In this document: positions 8,175 through 17,007 of the stretch, piece by piece | Layout: the number at the start of each line of letters is the position of its first letter | Position numbering within the stretch: position 1 is the first letter of the stretch | Source of the DNA: Acidobacteriota bacterium | GTDB lineage: Bacteria > Acidobacteriota > Terriglobia > Acidiferrales > UBA7541 | Direction of reading: 5' to 3' | Length of the DNA stretch: 64,000 nucleotides | NCBI GenBank assembly: GCA_013289955.1 | Contig: JABCYZ010000011.1 | Location: 1-64,000, forward strand | Program-made: the position numbers and the translations under genes | The notes under the pieces: model-generated | Databases searched by the model: none | The model's input: the letters and a program-made list of their open reading frames with translations, nothing else | What the model was told of the DNA's origin: nothing

Positions 8175-8885
8175 ATGAAACGTATGACGGCAATTTTTGC
8201 GGGTGCGCTTATGCTCGCGCCCCTATCATTGGCAGGGAATGCAGCAGACGAGAACGCAAAGGACGAAAACAATCGTTTGCAGAACGCCGGCACGGTTATG
8301 CAGGAGATTCTTGATATTCCGGATGACATTCCTCAAGACCTGCTCGACAAGGCTCGCTGTGTGGTGGTTTTGCCATCCGTTCTAAAGGCTGCCTTCGTCG
8401 TTGGAGGAAGCTACGGCCGGGGAACCATGGTTTGCCGCACCGGTAAGAACTTCACGGGGCCGTGGGGCGCGCCAGCGATGTACGCCCTGGAAGGCGGCAG
8501 CGTGGGGTTCCAGATTGGAGCAGAAGCCACCGACTTCGTGATTCTCGTGATGAACAATCGCGGCGCGGAGAGCCTGCTGCATAGCAAAGTTAAGCTCGGC
8601 GGCGATGCCTCCATCGCGGCCGGACCGAAAGGTCGAACCGCCTCGGCCGACACAGACGCTTATATGCGTGCAGAAATGCTCAGCTACTCGCGTGCGCGTG
8701 GCGTATTTGCCGGAGTGTCTTTGGAAGGTTCGACGCTCCGTCCAGACAATGATGCCAACCATCGCCTGTATGGACCCGATGCCACGGCGGCACTCATCAT
8801 CACCGAGCCGAAATACGAATCTCCTGAATCTGGAAGGGTTCTGGTTCATCGCTTGCAAAAGGCCACTCCTGAACGAAAAATGTAA
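8175..8885 (+). CDS. Exported SYLF (Ysc84-like) lipid-binding domain protein
   Basis: 236 residues. A signal peptide covers about residues 1-23 (ending Leu-Ala-Gly-Asn-Ala-Ala). The rest is a SYLF/DUF500 domain: Ile-Pro-Gln-Asp-Leu-Leu-Asp-Lys-Ala-Arg-Cys-Val-Val-Val-Leu-Pro near 52-67, Gly-Gly-Ser-Tyr-Gly-Arg-Gly near 77-83, then Gly-Phe-Gln-Ile-Gly-Ala-Glu and a late Tyr-Ser-Arg-Ala-Arg-Gly-Val-Phe-Ala-Gly-Val-Ser-Leu-Glu-Gly. In eukaryotes SYLF domains bind phosphoinositides; bacterial exported versions are common and poorly understood. GGAGG precedes the ATG, and a strong terminator follows at 8906-8941. Confidence 0.92.
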   Translation: MKRMTAIFAGALMLAPLSLAGNAADENAKDENNRLQNAGTVMQEILDIPDDIPQDLLDKARCVVVLPSVLKAAFVVGGSYGRGTMVCRTGKNFTGPWGAPAMYALEGGSVGFQIGAEATDFVILVMNNRGAESLLHSKVKLGGDASIAAGPKGRTASADTDAYMRAEMLSYSRARGVFAGVSLEGSTLRPDNDANHRLYGPDATAALIITEPKYESPESGRVLVHRLQKATPERKM

Positions 8886-8905
8886 ATAAACCCAATTTGG
8901 GAAGG

Positions 8906-8941
8906 TAGGGCGAGGGGGGAAGGCCACCTCGCCCTATTTTT
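8906..8941 (+). terminator. Rho-independent terminator after the SYLF gene
   Basis: A 10-bp G/C-rich stem (8906-8915 with 8927-8936) closed by an 11-base loop is followed directly by five T residues (8937-8941). It ends the small-protein cluster starting at 7658. Confidence 0.85.
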
Positions 8942-9118
8942 GTCTTGGCATTTCTGCCCGCCCCTCAACCCATGCCGAACCCGGGGCCTATTCACGGATA
9001 CGAGATCCTGTTCAATTTCATACAGCGCGAACTGTATTGTCCGTGTTTCTCTGTCGTCTTATATCTAATGGCGACAAGCGCTGATTCTGAACAGATTGCC
9101 GAAGGAGATGCTGCCGTG

Positions 9119-9721
9119 ATGAACAGCCAAGCGGTATATTCGGACAAATCTCTAATTGCCAGGGCGCGGGCGGGAGACCGTGGCGCCTTTGGAGAGCTTG
9201 TCCAGCTGCACTCCCACCGCGTTTACGGGATGTCTTTGAAGATCCTGAAGAACCGCGAAGATGCTGAAGACAATTTGCAAAATGTCTTCTGCAAAGCATA
9301 TGGCAAGATCCGCCAATTTGAAGGAAATTCGCAGTTCTCGACCTGGTTGATCCGGATTGCAATCAATGAGGCGTTAATGATGTTGCGTAAGCGCAGGCCG
9401 CAGGAAGCGGCAGCGTCGACCGACGAGGATTGGGCCCGAGACGATCATGAGATGAAAGCCGAGCCGAGAGACTCACATGCAGACCCCGAACACCAGTACG
9501 TGTCGAAGGACCTGGCGGCAAAAGCCCTCGAGACACTACAACCAACGCTTAGATATACTTTCCTGCTGCAAAAAGGGGAAGGCTGGACGAGCCGTGAATT
9601 GGCCAAAGCCCTGAACATCACTCCAGAGCTCGTTAAATCCAGGATATTCCGAGCCCGGGTGAGGCTGCGGCAGCGGCTTTCCGCCCTTGCAAAGCCAGGA
9701 TCCATGGCGCTTCAGAGCTAA
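9119..9721 (+). CDS. ECF RNA polymerase sigma factor (RpoE-like)
   Basis: About 200 residues. Region 2 spans roughly 14-85 (Ala-Phe-Gly-Glu-Leu-Val at about 27-32, then Asn-Arg-Glu-Asp-Ala-Glu-Asp, then Phe-Ser-Thr-Trp-Leu-Ile-Arg-Ile-Ala). Region 4 spans roughly 130-185 (Trp-Thr-Ser-Arg-Glu-Leu-Ala-Lys-Ala-Leu, then Val-Lys-Ser-Arg-Ile-Phe-Arg-Ala-Arg). The frame is open upstream to 8945, but GAAGGAG at 9101-9107 points to ATG 9119, or to GTG 9116 next to it. The usual Gly of the Glu-Gly-Met turn is altered (Lys-Gly-Glu-Gly-Trp). No anti-sigma gene is adjacent. It sits among stress-type genes and may direct them. Confidence 0.9.
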   Translation: MNSQAVYSDKSLIARARAGDRGAFGELVQLHSHRVYGMSLKILKNREDAEDNLQNVFCKAYGKIRQFEGNSQFSTWLIRIAINEALMMLRKRRPQEAAASTDEDWARDDHEMKAEPRDSHADPEHQYVSKDLAAKALETLQPTLRYTFLLQKGEGWTSRELAKALNITPELVKSRIFRARVRLRQRLSALAKPGSMALQS

Positions 9722-9806
9722 GGGAGGTTCCGGCAGTTCTTTTCCGGCCACGTTCCGAGGTGGAAAAAGGATGCGGCCAGAAAGTAGCCGTGTGACGGCC
9801 GGCGAA

Positions 9807-10244
9807 TCAGTGATGACAACTCACTTCATTAATAACGCTTCTTGCGATTTCGCTGTCAATCTTTGGGCTGATATATGTCCCATCGCCGATCACCGCAGTG
9901 AGAGCTCTCACCAGTTCCTGTTCCGCATCCGTCTTCAGCAGATAGCCTCTCGCACCGGCGCGAAAGGCATTGCGAACCAAATCGGCTGATTCGTGAAGAG
10001 TCAATAGAACAATCTTGACGGCGGGTTGAGTCTTGCGAATGGCCCGAGTCGCTTCTATGCCGTTAAGCCCGGGCATGGATACATCCATGATGATGATTTC
10101 AGGTTTTAGCTCGTCGGCCATGCGGATAGCATCCCGTCCGTTATCCGCTTCACCACAAAACTCCCACTCCGGGAACGGATGCAGAATTGTTTGAACGCCA
10201 CGACGGATAAAAGCGTGATCATCCACAATAAGTACTCTAGGCAT
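9807..10244 (-). CDS. Receiver-only response regulator, NarL-type but lacking the DNA-binding domain
   Basis: 145 residues: one CheY-like receiver (Ile-Val-Asp-Asp-His near 6-10, phosphoacceptor Asp in Ile-Ile-Met-Asp-Val-Ser-Met-Pro near 52-59, conserved Thr in Leu-Leu-Thr-Leu, Lys in Leu-Leu-Lys-Thr-Asp). It follows the NarL family closely up to the linker, then stops where the LuxR-type helix-turn-helix should begin. No HTH can be found in other frames downstream. It is thus a truncated or free-standing receiver. ATG 10244 has ACAGGAG upstream. It lies 138 bases from a full-length paralogue on the same strand. Confidence 0.88.
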   Translation of the reverse strand: MPRVLIVDDHAFIRRGVQTILHPFPEWEFCGEADNGRDAIRMADELKPEIIIMDVSMPGLNGIEATRAIRKTQPAVKIVLLTLHESADLVRNAFRAGARGYLLKTDAEQELVRALTAVIGDGTYISPKIDSEIARSVINEVSCHH

Positions 10245-10382
10245 GGGCTCCTGTCTCCTCCCGCCCTCGGTAGGAGTCAGATACCCGGCCTGACCATGAG
10301 CAATGGGCCATTTCAAGAGGCATCGGGTTCAACAATGTTGCCTGTATAAATGACAGCACATTTTATGTGACCGCGGGGATCT

Positions 10383-11135
10383 TCACGCTTCGATGATTTG
10401 GTTCTTTACAGCATAACGCACTACTTCGCTCACGGAATGCATTTCGAGCTTTCTCATGATATTAGCCCGGTGAGTTTCGGCTGTCTTCACGCTTATTCCG
10501 AGTGCAACCGCTACTTCCTTGCTGCTCTTTCCTTCGGCGAGCAGCTGAACAATTTCTCGTTCGCGAGAGGTGAGCCTGTTCCGCAAATGAGCTTCTGGAT
10601 CGGGTACGGAATTCTGATTGGTGAACCCATTCAGAAGCATTTCTGCAGCTCGCGACGTGAAAAATGTCCGATGATTCGCCAAAGCTTCAACCGCACTTAC
10701 GAGATCCCGATCCGCGTCGGACTTCATGATGTAGGCCCGGGCGCCCGCCTCGACGATGTCGCGAACAAGCTGATCCGAAAAATGAAGTGTCAGAATCAAG
10801 ATCCCCATTTTTGGAAATGACTTGTGGATCCTACGAGCTGCCTCGAGGCCGTTCAGATCGGGCATGCTGATATCCATGACTACGATTTCTGGCTTGAGCT
10901 GTTCAGCCAGGGCGACTGCTTCCCTTCCGGTTTTGGCCTCGCCGCACACTTCCCAACCCGAGCGTGAGGTGAGGAGCTGTTTCAAGCCCCGGCGAATGAT
11001 GTCGTGATCGTCTGCAACGAGAATTTTCACTGTCTTTGTCCCCGATCTCAAAGCAGCCTCTCGAGGCTGCTCTACTGTGTTCCCTGCCGGCAATCGAGGC
11101 CGTTCGGCACCTGAAGCTTGATGAACGCTGTCCAT
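10383..11135 (-). CDS. NarL/FixJ-type response regulator
   Basis: 250 residues: a variable N-terminus of about 35, a receiver domain (Val-Ala-Asp-Asp-His near 40-44; Val-Val-Met-Asp-Ile-Ser-Met-Pro with the phosphoacceptor Asp near 89; Lys in Ile-Met-Lys-Ser-Asp), and a C-terminal LuxR HTH (Leu-Thr-Ser-Arg-Glu-Arg-Glu-Ile-Val-Gln-Leu-Leu-Ala-Glu-Gly-Lys-Ser, then Val-Lys-Thr-Ala-Glu-Thr-His). It would bind DNA as a phosphorylated dimer. The start is uncertain: a GTG just before Lys-Ile-Leu-Val-Ala-Asp-Asp would give a normal-length protein. The cognate kinase is not adjacent; the HisKA_3 kinases at 15238 and 22903 are the right type. Confidence 0.92.
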   Translation of the reverse strand: MDSVHQASGAERPRLPAGNTVEQPREAALRSGTKTVKILVADDHDIIRRGLKQLLTSRSGWEVCGEAKTGREAVALAEQLKPEIVVMDISMPDLNGLEAARRIHKSFPKMGILILTLHFSDQLVRDIVEAGARAYIMKSDADRDLVSAVEALANHRTFFTSRAAEMLLNGFTNQNSVPDPEAHLRNRLTSREREIVQLLAEGKSSKEVAVALGISVKTAETHRANIMRKLEMHSVSEVVRYAVKNQIIEA

Positions 11136-11421
11136 ATTCCGCGATCAATGAATATTACGTCCGGGCCGTCAATCCCATACTGTTTTCCCTGTATTTTACA
11201 CTCTGGAAGCAGTTCCTGGGAATGTGTTTCATCGCCAGAAAACCCAGGCAGTCCCGGCGTGTGCTCGTCAACATTCGTGTTGGCTTTAGCCGATAGTTAA
11301 CTGATTTTGAAAAACGAATTCGGTGATTTGCATACACCAACGCGGCGCGACCTCTACACGATTGCACCGATTGTTCGAGCAAGCTGGTTCAGGTGGAATG
11401 GACCGCAGAGGGCAAACCACA

Positions 11422-11574
11422 ATGTTGATCATACTTCTAGTCATCCTTCTTCTGATGAGTTTGGGCAGCCTGCCGACGTGGCCGCACAGCCGAGAGTGGG
11501 GCTACTACCCAAGCGGGGGACTGGGCCTCGTGGTAGTGATCCTTCTGGTTTTGTTGCTTCTTGGAAGGATCTGA
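11422..11574 (+). CDS. DUF3309 small membrane protein
   Basis: 50 residues. Two hydrophobic helices flank a polar turn with Trp-Pro-His-Ser-Arg-Glu-Trp-Gly-Tyr-Tyr-Pro-Ser-Gly-Gly, the signature of DUF3309. The protein ends Leu-Leu-Leu-Leu-Gly-Arg-Ile, as family members do. Role unknown. Start ATG 11422 is chosen for its family match and AGAGGG upstream, not the longer frame from 11323. Followed 50 bases later by another tiny membrane protein. Confidence 0.88.
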   Translation: MLIILLVILLLMSLGSLPTWPHSREWGYYPSGGLGLVVVILLVLLLLGRI

Positions 11575-11624
11575 AGTTCTTGGAGCAGATCATCAGTTAA
11601 TGGGAGAAAAATGAGGAGGCTTCG

Positions 11625-11774
11625 GTGTTCATCGTCTTGTTTGGAATTTTGTTGCTTGCCTGGGTGGGTGGCTTCCTGATGTTCCACGTATCGAGCGCTT
11701 TGATACATCTTTTGTTGCTGTTCGCGGTCATTTCGTTAGTCGCGCATCTCTTCCGGCGTAATACTGCGTCGTGA
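11625..11774 (+). CDS. lmo0937-type tiny membrane protein (GTG start)
   Basis: 49 residues: one long hydrophobic helix, a short turn with His-Val-Ser-Ser-Ala-Leu-Ile-His, a second helix, and a basic end (His-Leu-Phe-Arg-Arg). The pattern Ile-His-Leu-Leu-Leu followed by an Arg-rich tail is that of the lmo0937 family of small membrane proteins. Start is GTG 11625, six bases after a perfect AGGAGG (11613-11618). It follows the DUF3309 gene and precedes the permease at 11856. Function unknown. Confidence 0.75.
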   Translation: MFIVLFGILLLAWVGGFLMFHVSSALIHLLLLFAVISLVAHLFRRNTAS

Positions 11775-11855
11775 AGCGTCTCTGGGATTTCCTTACGCTC
11801 AAATGGAGGGCAAGAGGATCTCAGACGGACACCAAGAAGGAGCAAACGGCTCGGT

Positions 11856-13025
11856 ATGATGCGCAGCTCAGCAGAACCGCTACAATCCCGGTTGTTAAGC
11901 CGAATTGCCTGGCTTCTCTGGGCAATTGTTCTCGGCCTTCTCATGGCTTTTTGTTTCTTTGCCAGTTCTTTCTGCATTACCTTGCTTCTCGCTGCGTTCC
12001 TCGCAATCCTCGTTGATCCTGCCGTTAGCCACTTGGAGCGGTGGCACATCCCGCGTTCTGCTTCCGCCGGAATCATCATAGTCGCCGGAGTGCTTTCTTT
12101 CTGCTTCCTGACATACGCCTCTTACAATCGCATCTCGGATATCGCGGAGACGATGCCCCAGTATGCGGATCGGATCCGCGATGTTATCAGGCCATTCAAT
12201 CAGAAGATTGCGAGAGTTCAAGAAACTGCCGGCAGCCTGAACCCCGAAGCGTCCGCAAAAAAGGTTGCTGAGGTAAAGATCAAGGAGCCGCCCAGCTGGC
12301 CTTCCTACATTATTCGTGGCGTTGGGCCAGTATGGGGAGCCATCATTATTATCGGGGTCGTCCCCTTCCTCATGTTCTTCAACCTGATCGGCAAAGAACA
12401 GATGAATCAAAGGCTGAAGAGTTCACTGGGCACGATCATCGACGTTCCACAATTTATCGCGCGAGTAACCAATATGGTGCGCGGCTTTGCGGCCGGGAAC
12501 CTGGTCATTGGATCAGCAATGGCGGCCGCCACGGTTCTTGTTCTTCTTGCCTTGAAAATACCAGGCGCAGTCATACTCGGCGTCGTGAGTGGCTTCCTGA
12601 ACCTGATCCCCTTTCTGGGCGTGATCCTGGCGGTGCTGGTCCCTTGCGCGGCCGCGCTTTTGCAATTCAATACGGCAGGCCCACTTGCCATCATTTTGAT
12701 AACAGTAGTTTGTCTCCATATCATCTCCGCCAATCTTCTGATTCCGAAGATAATCGGCTCGCGAGTCAGCATCGGCCCCGTCGCGGCCACGGCGGGAATC
12801 CTGTTTTGGGGCTGGCTATGGGGAGTGATGGGTATTTTGCTGGCCGTGCCTTTGACGGCTTTGATAAAGATCGTCGCCGATTGTCATCCCTCATTGATTC
12901 ACGTGTCCAATCTTCTTGCGGAATCGCCCCGTCCTGTTCCCTCTTTCATAGATTCGAGCCGGGATCCCATCTACAAAACCATTCCTTTCACTCGTAAGGG
13001 ATTTTCCGCCAGAGTAAGACCATGA
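11856..13025 (+). CDS. AI-2E family permease (PF01594 type)
   Basis: 389 residues, about eight membrane helices: two or three near 15-90, a central soluble region (about 95-150, with heptad-like charged residues), then a dense block at 155-345. The late motif Gly-Phe-Leu-Asn-Leu-Ile-Pro-Phe-Leu-Gly and the following Leu-Ile-Pro-Lys-Ile-Ile-Gly-Ser-Arg-Val are hallmarks of the family. The family includes the TqsA AI-2 exporter and Na+/H+ antiporters; the substrate here cannot be told. An ATG pair follows AAGGAG at about 11 bases. It is on the same strand as the MscS channel downstream. Confidence 0.9.
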   Translation: MMRSSAEPLQSRLLSRIAWLLWAIVLGLLMAFCFFASSFCITLLLAAFLAILVDPAVSHLERWHIPRSASAGIIIVAGVLSFCFLTYASYNRISDIAETMPQYADRIRDVIRPFNQKIARVQETAGSLNPEASAKKVAEVKIKEPPSWPSYIIRGVGPVWGAIIIIGVVPFLMFFNLIGKEQMNQRLKSSLGTIIDVPQFIARVTNMVRGFAAGNLVIGSAMAAATVLVLLALKIPGAVILGVVSGFLNLIPFLGVILAVLVPCAAALLQFNTAGPLAIILITVVCLHIISANLLIPKIIGSRVSIGPVAATAGILFWGWLWGVMGILLAVPLTALIKIVADCHPSLIHVSNLLAESPRPVPSFIDSSRDPIYKTIPFTRKGFSARVRP

Positions 13026-13210
13026 AAACGGGCGAAGCTGGAGGAAGAGTTTTTTGGAATAGCGGATTGGCAGCAATGCGACGGCGGCGGCAAGCCCGTT
13101 GAATTTGGGTCTGAAGGAACTCCGATGCTCCTCCATGAAAGGCAACAGGGGAATCCGGCGCGCTCATACGGAAAGGGGAGACTTAAGTCCTTTATAGGAG
13201 CATCAGACAG

Positions 13211-14272
13211 ATGCAATACCTTTTGGGCGACACTCGCACATTGCTGATTTCAGCCGCCATCTTGGCGGGCGCCATCGCCTTGGCGTTCGTTGCACATTTT
13301 GCTCTATTCTTTGTCGCGGAAAGAATCTTCCAGCGCAAGGGCAAGTCCACGGAATCCTTATTTGCAAAGCGTGCCAAGAAATCGACACTCGTAATTTTCC
13401 CATTGCTGGCCATAGTCCTTGCCATACCACTTGCGCCACTCCCTGCAGATTTGAAGAGCATTGTGCAGCACGCTCTGGGCCTTGGCGTGATTGCATCGGT
13501 TGGATGGGCGATCGTAATTCTGACGGAATTGGCGGGAAACATCGTCTTTGCGCGCTATTCCATGGACTCGCCCGACAATCTAAGCGCTCGCAGGGTTCGC
13601 ACACAGACACAGGTTTTGCAAAGGATTGCCTCGCTCACTGTGAGCATCGTCACGGTGGCCGTCATGCTCATGACCTTTCCGGAGGTCCGTCACGTCGGTG
13701 TGAGCCTGCTTGCTTCCGCCGGCCTCGCCGGGCTGATTGTCGGAATGGCCGCGCGCTCGACGCTCTCAAACCTGATAGCGGGCATTCAAGTTGCCCTTAC
13801 GCAGCCCATACGGATTGAGGACGCTGTAGTTCTGGAAGGTGAATGGGGCTGGATCGAGGAAATCAACACGACCTACGTTGTGGTGCGCCTCTGGGATCTC
13901 CGGCGACTGGTTGTGCCGTTGAGCTATTTCATAGAGAAACCATTTCAGAGCTGGACTCGCACGACGGCCAATCTGCTGGGAACCGTGATGATCTATGTGG
14001 ACTACAGTGTCCCGGTCCAGGAATTGCGCGAGGAACTCTACCGAATTCTTGAAACAACGGACCTGTGGGACAAAAAGACATGGGCGCTGCAGGTGACAGA
14101 CGCGACGGAACATACGATTCAAATCAGGGCTCTGATGAGTGCTCGTAATGGACCGGCGGCATTCGATTTGCGATGCTACGTTCGAGAAAAACTGGTGCGG
14201 TTCCTGCAGGATAAATATTCCTTCGCTTTGCCGAAGCATCGACAGGAGCTGATAGGCGCTGCAGAAAAATAG
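13211..14272 (+). CDS. MscS-type mechanosensitive channel
   Basis: 353 residues. Four N-terminal helices (about 12-35, 57-75, 88-108, 145-175) lead into the pore-lining helix with Ala-Ser-Ala-Gly-Leu-Ala-Gly-Leu-Ile-Val-Gly-Met-Ala (about 172-184). The MscS beta domain follows (Gln-Pro-Ile-Arg-Ile-Glu-Asp-Ala-Val at about 198-206, Gly-Trp-Ile-Glu-Glu-Ile) and then the C-terminal mixed domain. MscS channels open under membrane tension and release solutes on osmotic downshift. AGGAG lies ten bases before the ATG. Its place next to stress-type genes and an AI-2E permease fits an envelope or osmotic stress role. Confidence 0.93.
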   Translation: MQYLLGDTRTLLISAAILAGAIALAFVAHFALFFVAERIFQRKGKSTESLFAKRAKKSTLVIFPLLAIVLAIPLAPLPADLKSIVQHALGLGVIASVGWAIVILTELAGNIVFARYSMDSPDNLSARRVRTQTQVLQRIASLTVSIVTVAVMLMTFPEVRHVGVSLLASAGLAGLIVGMAARSTLSNLIAGIQVALTQPIRIEDAVVLEGEWGWIEEINTTYVVVRLWDLRRLVVPLSYFIEKPFQSWTRTTANLLGTVMIYVDYSVPVQELREELYRILETTDLWDKKTWALQVTDATEHTIQIRALMSARNGPAAFDLRCYVREKLVRFLQDKYSFALPKHRQELIGAAEK

Positions 14273-14779
14273 CCCGTTTGTTTCAAATTTCCCGCCACCC
14301 TCTTTCCTGCTTCGTGGCCGCTCTATAAAGAGCTCATTCTCGGCATCTTCACTTCTACTGGAAACGTCTGTCTTTATTACAGTGAAGACCTGATTGTTGC
14401 GCTCGGCATCCCCGGATAGCCTAAGACCCAGAGAACAAATTCCTCCGGCACACCCACCGAGAGCAGGTGCTTGGCCCGAACCCAGGCGCCTGTTCTCTCC
14501 TCCCTCCAGAGCCGGGAGCCCGCAATTCTTCCCAGATCTTCTGACCAAAGCGCGAGACAAACCAATCGATCGCAAACTGAGAAAACTTCGTGGCGAAAAA
14601 CAAGCGAATGTTTTGGGTTGCAGTCTGCCTAGCTGCTAGCTTGGAGGCTGCATGCTCTTCGCTTCCAGAATTCGCCCATCAGACAGAGGAGGCTAGAAAG
14701 TTGCGCAGACGAGTAGGATCGTTTAGGGTACTGCTCAATCTTAGAGAGGTGCGTATTAAAAGAAGATCGGCTCCAAGGA
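14273..14779. other. Intergenic region, 507 bp, at most a weak ORF
   Basis: No convincing gene. A GTG-initiated frame at 14590-14826 begins with a lipoprotein-like signal (hydrophobic stretch, then Leu-Glu-Ala-Ala-Cys) but continues as basic low-complexity sequence and overlaps the minus-strand gene at 14780; I leave it uncalled. Confidence 0.35.
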
Positions 14780-14968
14780 TCATCCGCCGGAAGCCTCCCT
14801 TGCTTGAACAATGCATGCGTTCTTAACGCTATAAATGAAATATTCGTCCCGCGAACTCGCCGCCAGTCGAGCCAATTGCGCTCGGGCTTCTTCCAGTCCT
14901 TCCACAGCCTTCACCCACAGTGGGTGACCATCGGGCAGTCTTTTGAAGATGTCGAATTCGGCTCCCAT
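14780..14968 (-). CDS. Small conserved-looking protein, unknown function
   Basis: 62 residues from ATG 14968, with GGGGGA at the right distance upstream. The sequence is compact and plausible: Phe-Asp-Ile-Phe-Lys-Arg-Leu-Pro-Asp-Gly-His-Pro-Leu-Trp-Val-Lys-Ala-Val near residues 5-22, a helical Glu/Ala/Leu stretch, then Tyr-Phe-Ile-Tyr-Ser. Small proteins with the same opening recur in acidobacterial genomes, as far as I remember, often near regulators. No known fold can be named. It lies upstream of the MEDS-PAS kinase's 3' end with the same orientation. Confidence 0.6.
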   Translation of the reverse strand: MGAEFDIFKRLPDGHPLWVKAVEGLEEARAQLARLAASSRDEYFIYSVKNACIVQAREASGG

Positions 14969-15237
14969 AGATTCCCCCAAAGAAGGATTGAATTGCGGCT
15001 GCCTTGTATGGGGGCAAGCGATGCGCCATTCTCGCACTCCATGTAAATATTCTAAAATCAGAGACTTATAGACGATGGGAGGGAGGGATAGCTCTTTTGG
15101 GCGTATCGAAGCGCGAATTTTGTTGGGCTTGGTATGTATTTTCTGCCCGGTTCGCAGGTACTAGAACTGCGGAAAACACCGATTTGTCGTCGAAATCGGC
15201 TTGACCGTGCCATAGGCAGCTAGCAAAGAGTGCTGAG

Positions 15238-17007
15238 CTAATCGCCGGACTCTGCGTCTGGCAAAGGAAGCGTAGCAGTGACGGTTGTTCCTTCCTGAGC
15301 GGAGGAGATCTCGAGGTCGCCCCCCAGTTGCCGCATGCGTTCATTCATGCCGCGCAGTCCAACACCAAAGGCGCCCATCCAGTCCTGCACCCGGTTTTCC
15401 CCATTTCTCGCCTGGATTCCCTTTCCTTCGTCAATCACCTGGAGGATGGCGGAACGGTTCTTGGTCAGCAAGCGCACTAGCGCTGTTGGGCTGCCCGAGT
15501 GACGGTGTACGTTTGTTAAGCTCTCCTGAAGGACTCGAAATAGCGCCAACTCTTGGTCACCAGGAATGCGATCAAAATCCGGGGAAACTTCAAGAGCGGT
15601 CTTGATTCCGCTTCGCTTTGTAAAACCATCCAAATACCAGGGAATTGCCGATTTCAGGCCCAACTCTTCCAGCATGGGAGGATATAAAAGGTAAGATATG
15701 GTGCGAACTTCCGTGATGGCCTCTTCGATCAGCTGCGAGCAGTCGGCCAGCTCACTGGTATTCTCTCGTTGGCTTCGTGCGGCCGAGGACTTGAGCGAAT
15801 CCACTTTCATTTTCAATCCAACAAGATATTGACCTACACTGTCGTGAAGATCTCTCCCGATGCGCCGGCGTTCCTCGTCCTGCGTTTGCAAAAGACGGAG
15901 AGAGAGTTGACGGAGCGACCTTTCCGAATCATGCAACTTCCTCTGAGCTTCCGTCCTCTCGCTAATCTCGTTTCGTAACGCCTCGTTTGCCCTTATTTTC
16001 TCGGTGTAATCACGCGTAACTTTTCCGAATCCGATTAACTTACCGGTATCATCCCTTAGGGCTGTGATGATCACATTGGCCCAGAATCGCGAGCCATCTT
16101 TCCGTAGACGCCAGCCCTCATCTTCCAACCGACCTTCCTTCTCGGCAATCTCCAATTCTCGTTGCGGTTTAGCTGCCCGGATGTCCTCTTCGGGATAAAA
16201 CACCGAGAAATGCCTGCCTATGATCTCGGAGACTTTGTATCCTTTGAGGCGTTCTGCTCCAGTATTCCAGCTGCTGATGTGCCCCTGCTCATCAAGCATG
16301 AAAATGGCATAGTCCTGAACGGCATCTACCAATATCCGGAAGCGCTCTTCACTCTTGCGAAGTGCAATCTTGGCTTCGCCACTTGCGAAGGATCTGTCGG
16401 TTTCGCCAAGCACGACGGCGGAATGTTCTGCGCATACCCTCATGAGCGGTTGCGTGTGCTTTTCGCCATTGAAATTAGCCACTGGATAAGCGCATCGGAG
16501 GGAAAACGAGTACTTCTTTGCCAGTTCATTCCAGAGCTGTTCAAGCCGAATCGCCGCCTCGACCTTGCCCTCTGTCCACAACAACGAAACCATCTCCCCG
16601 AAGGCCACGATTTCAGGACGCGCCCCTTTGAGAAGGGTACTGCTTCGCGCGATGGTCCCGCCGACTACCTCGAGGAAGCGCGTGCCGTCGGGCATCCCTT
16701 CCACCATGATTTCCGACAGAATCTTCGTAGCGTCGAGCTCAACATACCTACCCTGATTAACGGCCCGGTGAATATCGATACCGCAGGCTGTTAGCCGGTG
16801 CTGTAGACCCTCGCGATGCTCCTTGGTGGCAATGACAACCGCCGCATTGCCAGCACCGAGGGCAGCCCCGATGAAGTTAGATAACGCATCAAGCAGCGCA
16901 TCGCTCTTCTCATAGAAGTACGCAACATGGTCCCCCTGAGGCGGATTGGCAAGCTGCCGCCGGGGCGCTAAATCCCTGGGGTCAGGACTCAAAGCGCTTG
17001 TCGTCAT
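15238..17007 (-). CDS. MEDS-PAS sensor histidine kinase (HisKA_3 type)
   Basis: 589 residues, no membrane helix, so cytosolic. Residues about 20-190 form a MEDS (DcmR-like sensory) domain: His-Val-Ala-Tyr-Phe-Tyr-Glu near 28-34, the KaiC-like core around Val-Val-Ile-Ala-Thr, and Cys-Ala-Tyr-Pro. A PAS domain follows at about 215-340 (Asp-Tyr-Ala-Ile-Phe-Met-Leu-Asp, Gly-Tyr-Lys-Val-Ser-Glu-Ile-Ile-Gly), with the PAC-like Gly-Phe-Gly-Lys-Val-Thr-Arg-Asp. Then come the NarX-type dimerisation box with phosphoacceptor His in Arg-Asp-Leu-His-Asp-Ser-Val-Gly-Gln and an HATPase (Asp-Glu-Gly-Lys-Gly-Ile, Gly-Leu-Arg-Gly-Met-Asn-Glu-Arg). The natural partner is a NarL-type regulator such as 10383-11135. 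GGAGGG precedes the ATG, which overlaps a short upstream frame. Confidence 0.93.
   Translation of the reverse strand: MTTSALSPDPRDLAPRRQLANPPQGDHVAYFYEKSDALLDALSNFIGAALGAGNAAVVIATKEHREGLQHRLTACGIDIHRAVNQGRYVELDATKILSEIMVEGMPDGTRFLEVVGGTIARSSTLLKGARPEIVAFGEMVSLLWTEGKVEAAIRLEQLWNELAKKYSFSLRCAYPVANFNGEKHTQPLMRVCAEHSAVVLGETDRSFASGEAKIALRKSEERFRILVDAVQDYAIFMLDEQGHISSWNTGAERLKGYKVSEIIGRHFSVFYPEEDIRAAKPQRELEIAEKEGRLEDEGWRLRKDGSRFWANVIITALRDDTGKLIGFGKVTRDYTEKIRANEALRNEISERTEAQRKLHDSERSLRQLSLRLLQTQDEERRRIGRDLHDSVGQYLVGLKMKVDSLKSSAARSQRENTSELADCSQLIEEAITEVRTISYLLYPPMLEELGLKSAIPWYLDGFTKRSGIKTALEVSPDFDRIPGDQELALFRVLQESLTNVHRHSGSPTALVRLLTKNRSAILQVIDEGKGIQARNGENRVQDWMGAFGVGLRGMNERMRQLGGDLEISSAQEGTTVTATLPLPDAESGD

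Noticed and set aside
14590..14826. Lipoprotein-like GTG frame
   Set aside because: Lipobox-like start but low-complexity basic rest, no ribosome site, overlaps the minus-strand gene at 14780.
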